This document shows, one piece after another, positions 8,280-16,200 of a stretch of 64,000 nucleotides of DNA. The notes under the pieces are model-generated. The model did not search any database. It was given only the letters and a program-made list of their open reading frames with translations, and had not been told where the DNA came from. Every line of letters begins with the position of its first letter. Positions within the stretch are counted from its first letter, which is position 1. The translations under genes and the position numbers were made by a program. The DNA lies in the NCBI RefSeq assembly GCF_024347055.1, contig NZ_AP024896.1, positions 1,612,001-1,676,000 on the forward strand, given 5' to 3'. Source of the DNA: Vibrio porteresiae DSM 19223. Lineage in GTDB: Bacteria; Pseudomonadota; Gammaproteobacteria; Enterobacterales; Vibrionaceae.

Positions 8280-10544
8280 CTAATAGTCCGTCAGTCCATA
8301 ACCAAAGCCATACAAAGTATCCGCAGGAGTATACCCCGGAGCATCCGAAGCTTGATCAATAATCGCTTGAGCACTGTTTGCCAGAGCAAATGGCAATTTC
8401 CCTTTCGGCGTAAAGCGCCCGGTTAACACATCAAACAGAGCAGAATCACTGGCACCAAAGGTGGCCAAAATCGCGCCCGCATTTTTTAATCCACTCACAT
8501 CGTCCAACACAAAAGGATGACGGAAGTAGATCGATAACACCGTGTTTTCCGCACCAACAGTGTCCATTACTTGCTTAATCTCGGCAAGGGATGGGCTAAT
8601 ATCCCACGTTTGTGCTTGCGACATTCCGGTAAAATCAAGAACATCCACTTCATCAAATTTGGCGCCACCAAAAACTAAAGCACCGGTATTTCGATTGGTC
8701 ACTCGCACGCGAACAACGGCTTTATCGGCACTGTTCATATCACTGACTGGAGTAAAACCGTATTGCGCAGCAACCCCATCGTTCACACCTAAAGTAAACA
8801 ATTTAACATCAGAAGCAGCAGTCCCCGTTGGCAGTGGTAACAGCGCATTTTCGCTTTTCAATAATACGACCGATTTGCGCTGAGCAATGTCCGCTTTATT
8901 CTGATGATCTTGGCTTCCAACGATCTGATTCGCTACGCTTTCATCCACATAAGGATTTTCAAATAACCCCAATTCAAATTGAACGGTAAGCAGTCGTTTC
9001 ACCGATTGATCAATACGAGTTTCAGGAATCGCACCTTCTTGTACTGCGCTCATGATGTCGGCATTTCGATGAAATCCTGAAAAAACGTCGGTACCAGCGT
9101 CAATCGCAATTTTGAACAACTCATTTTTCGATTTATCTTGCAGACCCCAAGCACGGTTATTCTGCATCGCTTCATCATCTGGCACGCCAGTATTAGGGTC
9201 ATTAATGATACCGGTATCAGAGTTGATCACTCCAGTAAAGCCTAAGCGTTGACGTAACAACCCATTTAAAATCCCGGCAGAAAACGCCACACCAACGTTG
9301 CCAGTTGGAGTCCCCGCTGTCGCATCATTGTTGTAGTCGTTATTGGGCACTCTGAGCGTATCTTTCACTCGATCAGAAACGACATCCGCTAAAGAGAGTA
9401 CTTGACCGTCAGAGGTACGTGTCCCGACGTACAAGTTGGTGCCATCTGCCGCGACGGTTTGACCGGTCGCTAAGTCACTCAACTTCCATTCACCGCCGCC
9501 AACCACACCGTAATAAGGCATAATCGCAGCAACCCCTGCGTTTACTGCCGCAATAAAAGGTTTCACGTGATACTCAAAATTATGAGTTGGGTAACTTTGG
9601 TGTTGACCAGCAATATAATGAGGATCCAAACCAATAAATTGTGGGCCGCCCCCAGGGAAATGTTTCATGGTCAACACAATACTGTCACTGCTCACTGAGC
9701 TACCTTGTAACGTACTGACCAAAGTGGTGATGATGTTAGAGGTCAAGTCCGAATCTTCAGAAAAGGTTTCATGCACACGGTGCCAACGTGGTTCTGTCGA
9801 TAAGTCCGCCATATAACCGTACATACCGCGTAAACCGATCGCTTTCCATTCGTCTTTCATGACGCGAGCAAACTCTTCGATGGTGCTCATATCACCATCC
9901 CCCAATGCGGCAGCAGCTAATCCACCTTCTTTAGGCCATTCAGAGAATGCCCCAGCTGAAACGTTAATCCCCGGCAGAGCGTTAGGATCTAAGTGGTTAC
10001 GTGCATTAGATTTAAATAAGGCAGGGATACCTAACCGAGTACCTTCGCATAGTTCCTGTATCAAATTCATGTAACGTGCAGCTTCACGAGGAGAAATCGG
10101 AGCACTATTTAAACCAGTAATCACATTACCACTCGGATTACGCTCAGATTCACTCATCCCATTGAGCTGCTCTTCCGTCAAAATAGAGTTACGGAAGATA
10201 AACCGTGTCATTTTTTGTTGGTCGATATAGTTAACATGCGTCTCATTGGTTGCCCCGTAAGCCGCCGCATTCATGGTATCAATCAACATCATTCCGACTT
10301 TTTCTTCGAGCGTCATACGACTAACTAAGTCATCCACACGAATCGAAATAGTATTACGCCAATCCTCATAAGGGTCTAGCACACCATTTTTATTCAGATC
10401 TTTAAATTGATAACCATCTTGTTGGAGAATATTGGTAACATGTTCTCCTAATATGGGCTGTTGATAGGTATTCGAATCGTTATTACATCCAGCTAATAAG
10501 ATAGCTAAAGCGATCGGGGTAAGAAGATATTTAGGCTTTTTCAT
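8280..10544 (-). CDS. Glycoside hydrolase family 3 enzyme, lipoprotein
   Basis: Predicted outer-envelope beta-glycosidase. The N-terminus is a lipoprotein signal with lipobox LLAGC (Cys about residue 20). The barrel domain includes EDWRNTISIRVDDLVSRMTLEEKVG, KHFPGGGP and the nucleophile loop GVINSDTGII with the catalytic Asp. The alpha/beta sandwich ends with KGKLPFAL and DTLYGFGYGLTDY, with no FnIII or PA14 domain, so it is a shorter GH3 type than the enzyme at the left edge and not a duplicate of it. The polarity points toward the glucuronate cluster, so it could release uronate-containing oligosaccharides, but nothing in the sequence fixes the substrate. Confidence 0.92.
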   Translation of the reverse strand: MKKPKYLLTPIALAILLAGCNNDSNTYQQPILGEHVTNILQQDGYQFKDLNKNGVLDPYEDWRNTISIRVDDLVSRMTLEEKVGMMLIDTMNAAAYGATNETHVNYIDQQKMTRFIFRNSILTEEQLNGMSESERNPSGNVITGLNSAPISPREAARYMNLIQELCEGTRLGIPALFKSNARNHLDPNALPGINVSAGAFSEWPKEGGLAAAALGDGDMSTIEEFARVMKDEWKAIGLRGMYGYMADLSTEPRWHRVHETFSEDSDLTSNIITTLVSTLQGSSVSSDSIVLTMKHFPGGGPQFIGLDPHYIAGQHQSYPTHNFEYHVKPFIAAVNAGVAAIMPYYGVVGGGEWKLSDLATGQTVAADGTNLYVGTRTSDGQVLSLADVVSDRVKDTLRVPNNDYNNDATAGTPTGNVGVAFSAGILNGLLRQRLGFTGVINSDTGIINDPNTGVPDDEAMQNNRAWGLQDKSKNELFKIAIDAGTDVFSGFHRNADIMSAVQEGAIPETRIDQSVKRLLTVQFELGLFENPYVDESVANQIVGSQDHQNKADIAQRKSVVLLKSENALLPLPTGTAASDVKLFTLGVNDGVAAQYGFTPVSDMNSADKAVVRVRVTNRNTGALVFGGAKFDEVDVLDFTGMSQAQTWDISPSLAEIKQVMDTVGAENTVLSIYFRHPFVLDDVSGLKNAGAILATFGASDSALFDVLTGRFTPKGKLPFALANSAQAIIDQASDAPGYTPADTLYGFGYGLTDY

Positions 10545-10759
10545 TTATTTTTGTCCTAATGTAGGGTCAGGTTAGAATTACCAATTAACCGATATAAGGC
10601 GTTCTAATAACGCACACAACCTACATCGATTAATATACGAACACAACGAATCTAAAATGAAAAAATACAGATTGGATTTAAAATAACAAATAAATATTTT
10701 TAGTATTATCATTGCTATAAATCAAATATATGCAGAAAAACCATTGCATAAAAAATAAA

Positions 10760-10798
10760 GAACATTAAGATATAAAATAATTCTACATCTTAATGTTC
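10760..10798 (-). terminator. Terminator of uxuA
   Basis: Perfect 12-bp inverted repeat (GAACATTAAGAT at 10760-10771 with 10787-10798, 15-base loop). On the minus strand it is followed by a T-rich run (TTTATTTTTTATG), starting 19 bases after the uxuA stop. Confidence 0.8.
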
Positions 10799-10816
10799 AG
10801 TAATAATGGCTAGTAG

Positions 10817-12010
10817 CTATGCGCTTTTTTTGGGATAAAATGCTCGTCTTAAAGCTAATTCAACCCCTCGAATTTCTGCCAAACCTTTTAAGCGACCAAT
10901 ACAAGAATAACCTGGGTTGGTTTGCTTTCTTAAATCATCAATCATTTGATGACCATGATCAGGACGCATCGGTATTTTTCGCAAATCTCCAACGTTTTCA
11001 CGACGAACTTCCTCTTTCAACAACGCATTGATGACAGAATACATGTCTACGTCACCTTCAAGATGGGCAGCTTCATGAAAACTTAATGGATTCTCTTCAC
11101 GCTGAGTAGAACGGAGGTGAGTAAAATAAATTCGGTCACCAAACGTCTCAATCATGTTTACGAGATCGTTATCCCCTCTGACACCGTAGGAACCAGTACA
11201 CATGGTGATACCATTCATTTTACTCGATACCGCTGTTGTCAACGCCTCAATGTCTTCAATCGTTGACACGATACGAGGTAAACCTAGAATTGGACGTGGT
11301 GGATCATCAGGATGCACCGCCAATTTCAATCCATATTGTTCACACACTGGCATTAACTCTTGAAGAAATAATACCATATGTTCACGTAGCTTCTCTTTTG
11401 TAATACCTTTGTAGGTATCGAGTCGCGCTTGGAATTCGTCTAATGTATAACCTTCTTCGGCTCCAGGTAAACCTGCAATAATATTTGCCGTCAGCTTATC
11501 AATTTGAGCTTGAGACATCTGCTCATAGCGAACTCTCGCTTCTGATTGTTCACTATCTGAATATTCCAGCTCAGCACCTGGTCTCTTTAATATAAATAAT
11601 TCAAACGCAGCAAATTCAATTTGATCAAAACGCAACGCTTTAGAACCATCGGGTAACTGATATTCAAGATCGGTTCTTGTCCAGTCCAATACAGGCATGA
11701 AATTATAGCAAACCGTATCAATACCGCATTCGGCAAGATTAATGAGAGACTGGCGATAATTTGCAATCCATTTCTGATACTGTCCACTGCGTGTTTTTAT
11801 TTCTTCATGAACAGGTACACTTTCAACTACCGACCAATTAAACCCTTTCTCATCTAAAATCGCTTTACGTTTCAGGATCTCTTCTTTACTCCAGACTTCT
11901 CCATTAGGGATATGGTGTAAAGCCGTTACAATACCTGTTGCTCCCGCTTGCTTAATATCATCTAAAGTTACGGGATCGCTAGGACCATACCATCGCCAAG
12001 TTTGTTCCAT
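10817..12010 (-). CDS. uxuA: D-mannonate dehydratase
   Basis: Dehydrates D-mannonate to 2-keto-3-deoxygluconate, the third step of D-glucuronate catabolism. The 397-aa product is full length for UxuA. It begins MEQTWRWYGPSDPVTLDDIKQAGATG, and family sequence such as VCYNFMPVLDWTRT, LAVHPDDPP and MRPDHGHQM is present; the conserved His and Asp residues bind the metal. It is transcribed away from the regulator gene uxuR with about 140 bases between, and ends at its own hairpin terminator. Together with uxaC, uxuB, kdgK and eda on the other strand it completes the pathway to pyruvate and glyceraldehyde 3-phosphate. Confidence 0.97.
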   Translation of the reverse strand: MEQTWRWYGPSDPVTLDDIKQAGATGIVTALHHIPNGEVWSKEEILKRKAILDEKGFNWSVVESVPVHEEIKTRSGQYQKWIANYRQSLINLAECGIDTVCYNFMPVLDWTRTDLEYQLPDGSKALRFDQIEFAAFELFILKRPGAELEYSDSEQSEARVRYEQMSQAQIDKLTANIIAGLPGAEEGYTLDEFQARLDTYKGITKEKLREHMVLFLQELMPVCEQYGLKLAVHPDDPPRPILGLPRIVSTIEDIEALTTAVSSKMNGITMCTGSYGVRGDNDLVNMIETFGDRIYFTHLRSTQREENPLSFHEAAHLEGDVDMYSVINALLKEEVRRENVGDLRKIPMRPDHGHQMIDDLRKQTNPGYSCIGRLKGLAEIRGVELALRRAFYPKKSA

Positions 12011-12146
12011 GATATATACCTTTTAAAGACACACTTAACCCACCTGATTGCATCAAGATTAAGTGTTATAACGACACATAGAAGACAATAAATAGCAAAA
12101 TACATATTGTCTGGTTCAGTTCCCGATTGAATAACTCAATATAATG

Positions 12147-12929
12147 TTATTTATCTTGGTCTACTAAAAAGACCGGATTTGAACTAAATAAATAACCATC
12201 GAAATCAGGATCATCAACGTTAGACAGTTCGAATAAACGTTGTTTTACATTTTCTAGGTGTTGCCACATGGCATTCTTGGCTGCAATAGGGTCTTTACGT
12301 TTAAGTGCAGACAGTATTTTGGCATGATCGTCTATCCAGTCGGCTCGATATCCAACACCACGAATGTGTGAATGTAATTTATTCCACATTGGGCTATGTT
12401 GGCGCCGTAGCCATGAATATTTCAGCATCTCAACCAACACAGAGTTTTGTGTCGCTTCTGCAATACAAAGATGAAATTTTTCATCTCCTTCTTGCCCAGC
12501 AGTGCCGTTTTCGAACTCTTTACGTTCCAGTTCAAGTGCAGCACGCATGCGCACAATATCACCAGGAGTCACTTGCGTTGCGGCAAATTCGGCGATATTG
12601 CTTTCCAACAATTGCCGCGCTTGCAACATCTCAAAAGGCCCCGCATCATCATTGATGATATTTTCCTGCGAATCCGACGTCGTGGGAATATTGAGAACAT
12701 AGACTCCTGACCCTTTCTTCACCTCTACTAAGTTTTCCAACTCAAGCATAATGATCGCTTCACGCACAACGGTTCTGCTGACATCTAACTGCTCTGCAAT
12801 ATCACGCTCTGGAGGTAAACGTTCACCTACCTGATATAAGCCGTCGATAAGCTGCTGTCTTAGTACCAACCCTATTTCTTGATAAGGGCGTTTCGGTTCG
12901 AATAATATCATGGAGTTATGTTTAATCAT
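12147..12929 (-). CDS. uxuR: GntR/FadR-family regulator of hexuronate catabolism (UxuR-like)
   Basis: DNA-binding repressor expected to sense a pathway intermediate such as fructuronate. The N-terminal winged helix-turn-helix reads RPYQEIGLVLRQQ, GERLPPERDIAEQLDVSRTV and VREAIIMLELENLVEV, a pattern shared with enterobacterial UxuR and ExuR. It is followed by an all-helical FCD ligand domain ending near FELSNVDDPDFDG. The ATG at 12929 is preferred over the upstream TTG at 12947; a later ATG at 12911 is also possible. An ATTGGTCAACCTAT operator lies about 37 bases upstream at 12966-12979, suggesting autoregulation. Family assignment is firm; the specific UxuR role rests on context and on operators like those of ExuR/UxuR. 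Confidence 0.88.
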   Translation of the reverse strand: MIKHNSMILFEPKRPYQEIGLVLRQQLIDGLYQVGERLPPERDIAEQLDVSRTVVREAIIMLELENLVEVKKGSGVYVLNIPTTSDSQENIINDDAGPFEMLQARQLLESNIAEFAATQVTPGDIVRMRAALELERKEFENGTAGQEGDEKFHLCIAEATQNSVLVEMLKYSWLRRQHSPMWNKLHSHIRGVGYRADWIDDHAKILSALKRKDPIAAKNAMWQHLENVKQRLFELSNVDDPDFDGYLFSSNPVFLVDQDK

Positions 12930-12965
12930 GCTGAAATGCTTATACAATCATAGCGACCAAGAGCA

Positions 12966-12979
12966 ATTGGTCAACCTAT
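12966..12979. promoter_or_regulatory. Putative UxuR/ExuR-type operator upstream of uxuR
   Basis: ATTGGTCAACCTAT, a near palindrome of the ATTGG-N4-CCAAT type described for ExuR/UxuR sites. It is one of four similar sites around this cluster. Confidence 0.6.
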
Positions 12980-13028
12980 TTGTTTACAACAGTGACAACA
13001 CCTAATTTTTCTTCAGAATTCAGTGACT

Positions 13029-14012
13029 TTATTTGACATTCTTAATGCGCTCAACCAGAGCACTCAATTCTGGATTCGTTTTGCTCAATTCTTGGTACAT
13101 AGGTTGTACCGCAGCAACGAATGAAGCCTTGTCAGGATGAACAAAAGTCACGCCCATTTTTTCGGCCTTCTCTGTTTCTTTCGCTTCAGATTCAGCCCAC
13201 AGTTTTTTCATGTATTCAGAGGAATCTTTTGCTGCTTTCATTAAAGCCGCTTGCTGATCGGGCGTCAGCTTATCGTAGGATTTGGTAGAAATAACCAACA
13301 CATCAGGCACCATGGTATGTTCATCCAAACTGAAGAATTTGGAGACTTCGCTGTGGCGACTCAAACTGAATGAAGGAATATTATTTTCAGCCGCATCCAC
13401 AACACCTTGTTGCAATGCAGTATAAAGTTCACCGTAAGCCAATGGTGTTGGGTTACCCCCCAGTGATTTCACCATCGCAATCGCGGTTGGGCTTGGCTGC
13501 ACACGTACTTTCAACCCTTGCAGGTCGGCAGGACTATTAATCGGTTTTGAAGTGTAGAAACTACGAGCGCCTGCATCAAAATAGGTTACGCCAATAAAGC
13601 CACTTTTTCTCGAAGACTCAAGAATTTCTTTCCCAATTTCACCACCGATGACTTTGTAATAGTGCTCTTTATCTCGGAACAAATACGGCAAGTTAAATGC
13701 AGAATAATCAGGAGAAAACGCTTCCAATTCAGCCGCATTACTTTTCACCATATCCAGAGCACCATTTTGCATGAGTTCCATTGACTCACGTTGCGTACCA
13801 AGTTGGGCATCGGGATAGATACGAATCCTAACTTCACCATGGGTCAGATCTTTAACTTCTTTCGCCATGAAATCCATCGCCTTATGCACAGCATGGTCAC
13901 GAGGGTGGTTATGACTTAATTTCAGTGTTGTTGCTGCATAAGAGGATGCAGCCATACCAAAACTCAGTGCCGCGCCAACGACCGTACAAATGATGCTTTT
14001 TCTCGTAATCAT
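13029..14012 (-). CDS. TRAP transporter periplasmic substrate-binding protein (DctP family)
   Basis: Binds substrate in the periplasm and hands it to the DctQ-DctM membrane pair encoded divergently. The open frame runs back to 14114, but the start at 14012 is chosen because GGAG lies 9 bases upstream and the product then begins with a Sec signal peptide, MITRKSIICTVVGAALSFGM ending about ASSYA. DctP-family features are LSHNHPRDHAVHKAMDF, LDMVKSNAAELEAFSPDY, YFDAGARSFYTSKPI with the carboxylate-binding Arg region, and KVRVQPSPTAIAMVKSLGG. Context suggests glucuronate or a related uronate as substrate; that is inference. A palindromic operator at 14029-14042 lies just upstream of the start. Confidence 0.93.
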   Translation of the reverse strand: MITRKSIICTVVGAALSFGMAASSYAATTLKLSHNHPRDHAVHKAMDFMAKEVKDLTHGEVRIRIYPDAQLGTQRESMELMQNGALDMVKSNAAELEAFSPDYSAFNLPYLFRDKEHYYKVIGGEIGKEILESSRKSGFIGVTYFDAGARSFYTSKPINSPADLQGLKVRVQPSPTAIAMVKSLGGNPTPLAYGELYTALQQGVVDAAENNIPSFSLSRHSEVSKFFSLDEHTMVPDVLVISTKSYDKLTPDQQAALMKAAKDSSEYMKKLWAESEAKETEKAEKMGVTFVHPDKASFVAAVQPMYQELSKTNPELSALVERIKNVK

Positions 14013-14028
14013 TATTTCCATCTCCATA

Positions 14029-14042
14029 ATTGGTTGTCCAAT
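14029..14042. promoter_or_regulatory. Putative UxuR operator overlapping the dctP leader
   Basis: ATTGGTTGTCCAAT, a palindrome with ATTGG and CCAAT half sites 4 bases apart. It begins 17 bases upstream of the dctP start codon, where a bound repressor could block transcription. Confidence 0.65.
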
Positions 14043-14146
14043 ATCGTAGGAACTCGACATTTCATAGGCATTATTTGTCGTAAGAAACCCAACCGTCAAA
14101 CCAAAATAGTTCACATAACGACCAATATCACATTTATCACGTCAAA

Positions 14147-14160
14147 ATTGGTCAACCAAT
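14147..14160. promoter_or_regulatory. Putative UxuR operator in the divergent dctP-dctQ region
   Basis: ATTGGTCAACCAAT, palindromic except at the centre. It is the middle of three sites in the roughly 300-base divergent promoter region. Confidence 0.7.
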
Positions 14161-14262
14161 CTAAATGTGAACACACTCACAGGACGATTTAATAACCAAA
14201 CTTATACTTCACCACAAATTAGAAATGTGTAAGTGACGAAATCTATCTATTAGAACTCATTT

Positions 14263-14274
14263 TTGGTTAACCAA
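14263..14274. promoter_or_regulatory. Putative UxuR operator upstream of dctQ
   Basis: TTGGTTAACCAA, a perfect 12-bp palindrome flanked by T-rich and A/T bases. It ends 36 bases ahead of the dctQ start, so it probably overlaps the promoter of the rightward operon. Confidence 0.75.
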
Positions 14275-14310
14275 TTAATGTAGGGATAATAACTACATAA
14301 GGGAAATAAC

Positions 14311-14823
14311 ATGAATAAACTGGTCGGGGTAATCAATAAGGGCCTATCCGCCTTTACTATCTCTCTCTTAACCTTTCTGGTTTTTTGCGTGGTATGGCAA
14401 GTCATCTCACGCTATGTCATTGGTAAACCAAGTACTGTTACTGATGAACTCGCCAGATATCTATTTATGTGGGTGGCTTTAATAGGCGCTTCATATACCA
14501 CTGGATTAAAACGCCACCTCGCTATCGATTTATTAACGATGAAATTAACGGGCACAAGAAAAATAATTAACGAGATTATTATTCAAATCGCTATCGCAGG
14601 ATTTGCTTGTGTTGTTTTGGTTTATGGCGGAGCGCAATTAGCAGCAAAAACATTATCAACAGGCCAAGTCACTCCAGCCTTGGGTATTCAAATGGGCTAC
14701 ATCTATTTTTGTTTACCGCTTAGTGGAGCATTAATGATTTTCTACTCAGTGGCCTATACCTACGAACGCGTGCAGGAATTTAAAAACAGCAACGCACTTA
14801 TTACTCATTCGCAAATAGATTAA
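14311..14823 (+). CDS. TRAP transporter small permease (DctQ family)
   Basis: Four-helix membrane subunit that, with DctM, forms the sodium-driven transporter served by the DctP protein on the other strand. At 170 aa it has the family's length. It shows four hydrophobic segments (around residues 14-35, 48-68, 90-112 and 130-150) and the DctQ signature VWQVISRYVIGKPSTVTDELARY followed by WVALIGASY. AAGGGAAA precedes the ATG at a good distance. It is the first gene of the rightward uronate operon and lies 15 bases from dctM. Confidence 0.93.
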   Translation: MNKLVGVINKGLSAFTISLLTFLVFCVVWQVISRYVIGKPSTVTDELARYLFMWVALIGASYTTGLKRHLAIDLLTMKLTGTRKIINEIIIQIAIAGFACVVLVYGGAQLAAKTLSTGQVTPALGIQMGYIYFCLPLSGALMIFYSVAYTYERVQEFKNSNALITHSQID

Positions 14824-14838
14824 TAAAAGGATCCCATA

Positions 14839-16140
14839 ATGGAATGGCAAGTCATTGTTACCTTATTCGGCTCTTTTGCCGTCTTATTAATACTCGGGAT
14901 ACCGGTATCTTTCGCCATCGGTCTATCATCACTCGCAACCATTTTGATGAGTTTACCTTTAGAACCTGCCATTGCCGTTGTCGCGCAACGTATGGCAGCC
15001 GGCTTAGATAACTTTGCCTTATTGGCAATCCCATTTTTTATCTTAGCTGGCAATATCATGAACCAAGGTGGTATTGCATTGCGCTTAATTAATTTTGCCA
15101 AAGTGTTAGGCGGGCGGCTACCAGGCTCATTAGCCCACGTCAACGTCATGGCGAATATGATGTTTGGCTCTATTTCCGGTTCAGCCGTCGCCTCTGCAGC
15201 AGCGGTCGGTGGCACGATGTCACCTTTACAAAAGAAAGATGGCTATGATGAAAACTTCTCTGCCGCGGTGAATATCACCTCTTGTCCTTCTGGGCTACTG
15301 ATTCCACCAAGCAATACGCTCATTGTCTTTTCTTTAGTATCAGGTGGGACATCTATCGCCGCATTATTCTTAGCTGGCTATATTCCCGGTATTCTGATGG
15401 GTCTTAGCATTATGGTCATCGCTGGTTTTATCGCTAAACGCAGAGGATATTCTATTGCTGCTCGCCCATCGTTCGCTGAAGTGTGGAGTACCTTTTTAAA
15501 AGCAGCCCCATCGCTCATGCTGATCATCGTGATCATGGGGGGGATTATCGGCGGTATTTTTACTGCAACTGAAGCTTCTGCGATTGCCGTTATTTACACC
15601 TTTATCTTGGCTGTTCTGGTTTATAAAGAAGTGAAGTGGTCGCAGTTGCCTAAGATTGTTCTAGAGTCCGCTGTCACGACTTCGATTGTGCTGCTACTTG
15701 TAGGCGCATCAATGGGTATGTCATGGGCAATGGCTAATGCTGATATTCCTTATATGATCGCCGATGCACTACTGTCCATTTCAGACAACCCATTCATGAT
15801 TCTCCTGATCATTAACGTCATCTTATTGATTGTTGGTATTTTCATGGATATGACACCTGCGGTCCTTATTTTTACGCCGATCTTCCTACCTATCGTGTTG
15901 GATATGGGTGTCGATCCGGTTCATTTTGGCATCATGATGACCTTTAACTTAGCTATCGGTATTTGTACTCCACCAGTGGGTAGTGCTCTATTTATCGGCT
16001 GCTCTGTCGCCAACATCTCCATCGACAAAGTCATCAAACCTCTACTGCCATTTTATGGGGCTTTAGTTGTAGCTTTACTCGCTGTCACGTTCTTCCCACA
16101 GTTGAGTCTATTCTTACCTCACCTCGTCTTAGGCTACTGA
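14839..16140 (+). CDS. TRAP transporter large permease (DctM family)
   Basis: Main translocation subunit of the TRAP transporter, with about 12 hydrophobic segments over 433 aa, the usual length. Family sequence includes FALLAIPFFILAGNIMNQGG, MANMMFGSISGSAVASAAAVGG and FTATEASAIAVIYTF, with LAIGICTPPVGSALFIG near the C-terminus. AAAGGA lies just ahead of the ATG. It is followed by a 60-base gap holding a strong hairpin before uxuB. The import of hexuronate is inferred from the operon. Confidence 0.95.
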   Translation: MEWQVIVTLFGSFAVLLILGIPVSFAIGLSSLATILMSLPLEPAIAVVAQRMAAGLDNFALLAIPFFILAGNIMNQGGIALRLINFAKVLGGRLPGSLAHVNVMANMMFGSISGSAVASAAAVGGTMSPLQKKDGYDENFSAAVNITSCPSGLLIPPSNTLIVFSLVSGGTSIAALFLAGYIPGILMGLSIMVIAGFIAKRRGYSIAARPSFAEVWSTFLKAAPSLMLIIVIMGGIIGGIFTATEASAIAVIYTFILAVLVYKEVKWSQLPKIVLESAVTTSIVLLLVGASMGMSWAMANADIPYMIADALLSISDNPFMILLIINVILLIVGIFMDMTPAVLIFTPIFLPIVLDMGVDPVHFGIMMTFNLAIGICTPPVGSALFIGCSVANISIDKVIKPLLPFYGALVVALLAVTFFPQLSLFLPHLVLGY

Positions 16141-16160
16141 TTCTCAATGACAATACTTCG

Positions 16161-16184
16161 GCTACCAAGTGCAAACTTGGTAGC
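16161..16184 (+). promoter_or_regulatory. Intercistronic hairpin between dctM and uxuB
   Basis: Perfect 10-bp stem GCTACCAAGT / ACTTGGTAGC with a GCAA tetraloop and no U-run. It sits 16 bases ahead of the uxuB start and just before its ribosome binding site. It may protect or set the level of one part of the message rather than terminate it. Confidence 0.55.
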
Positions 16185-16200
16185 TCTTAAGGACTAGGAA

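Noticed and set aside
10575..10590. ACCAATTAACC segment upstream of the lipoprotein GH3 gene considered as a UxuR operator
   Set aside because: Only one half site is recognisable and there is no palindrome, so it was not called.
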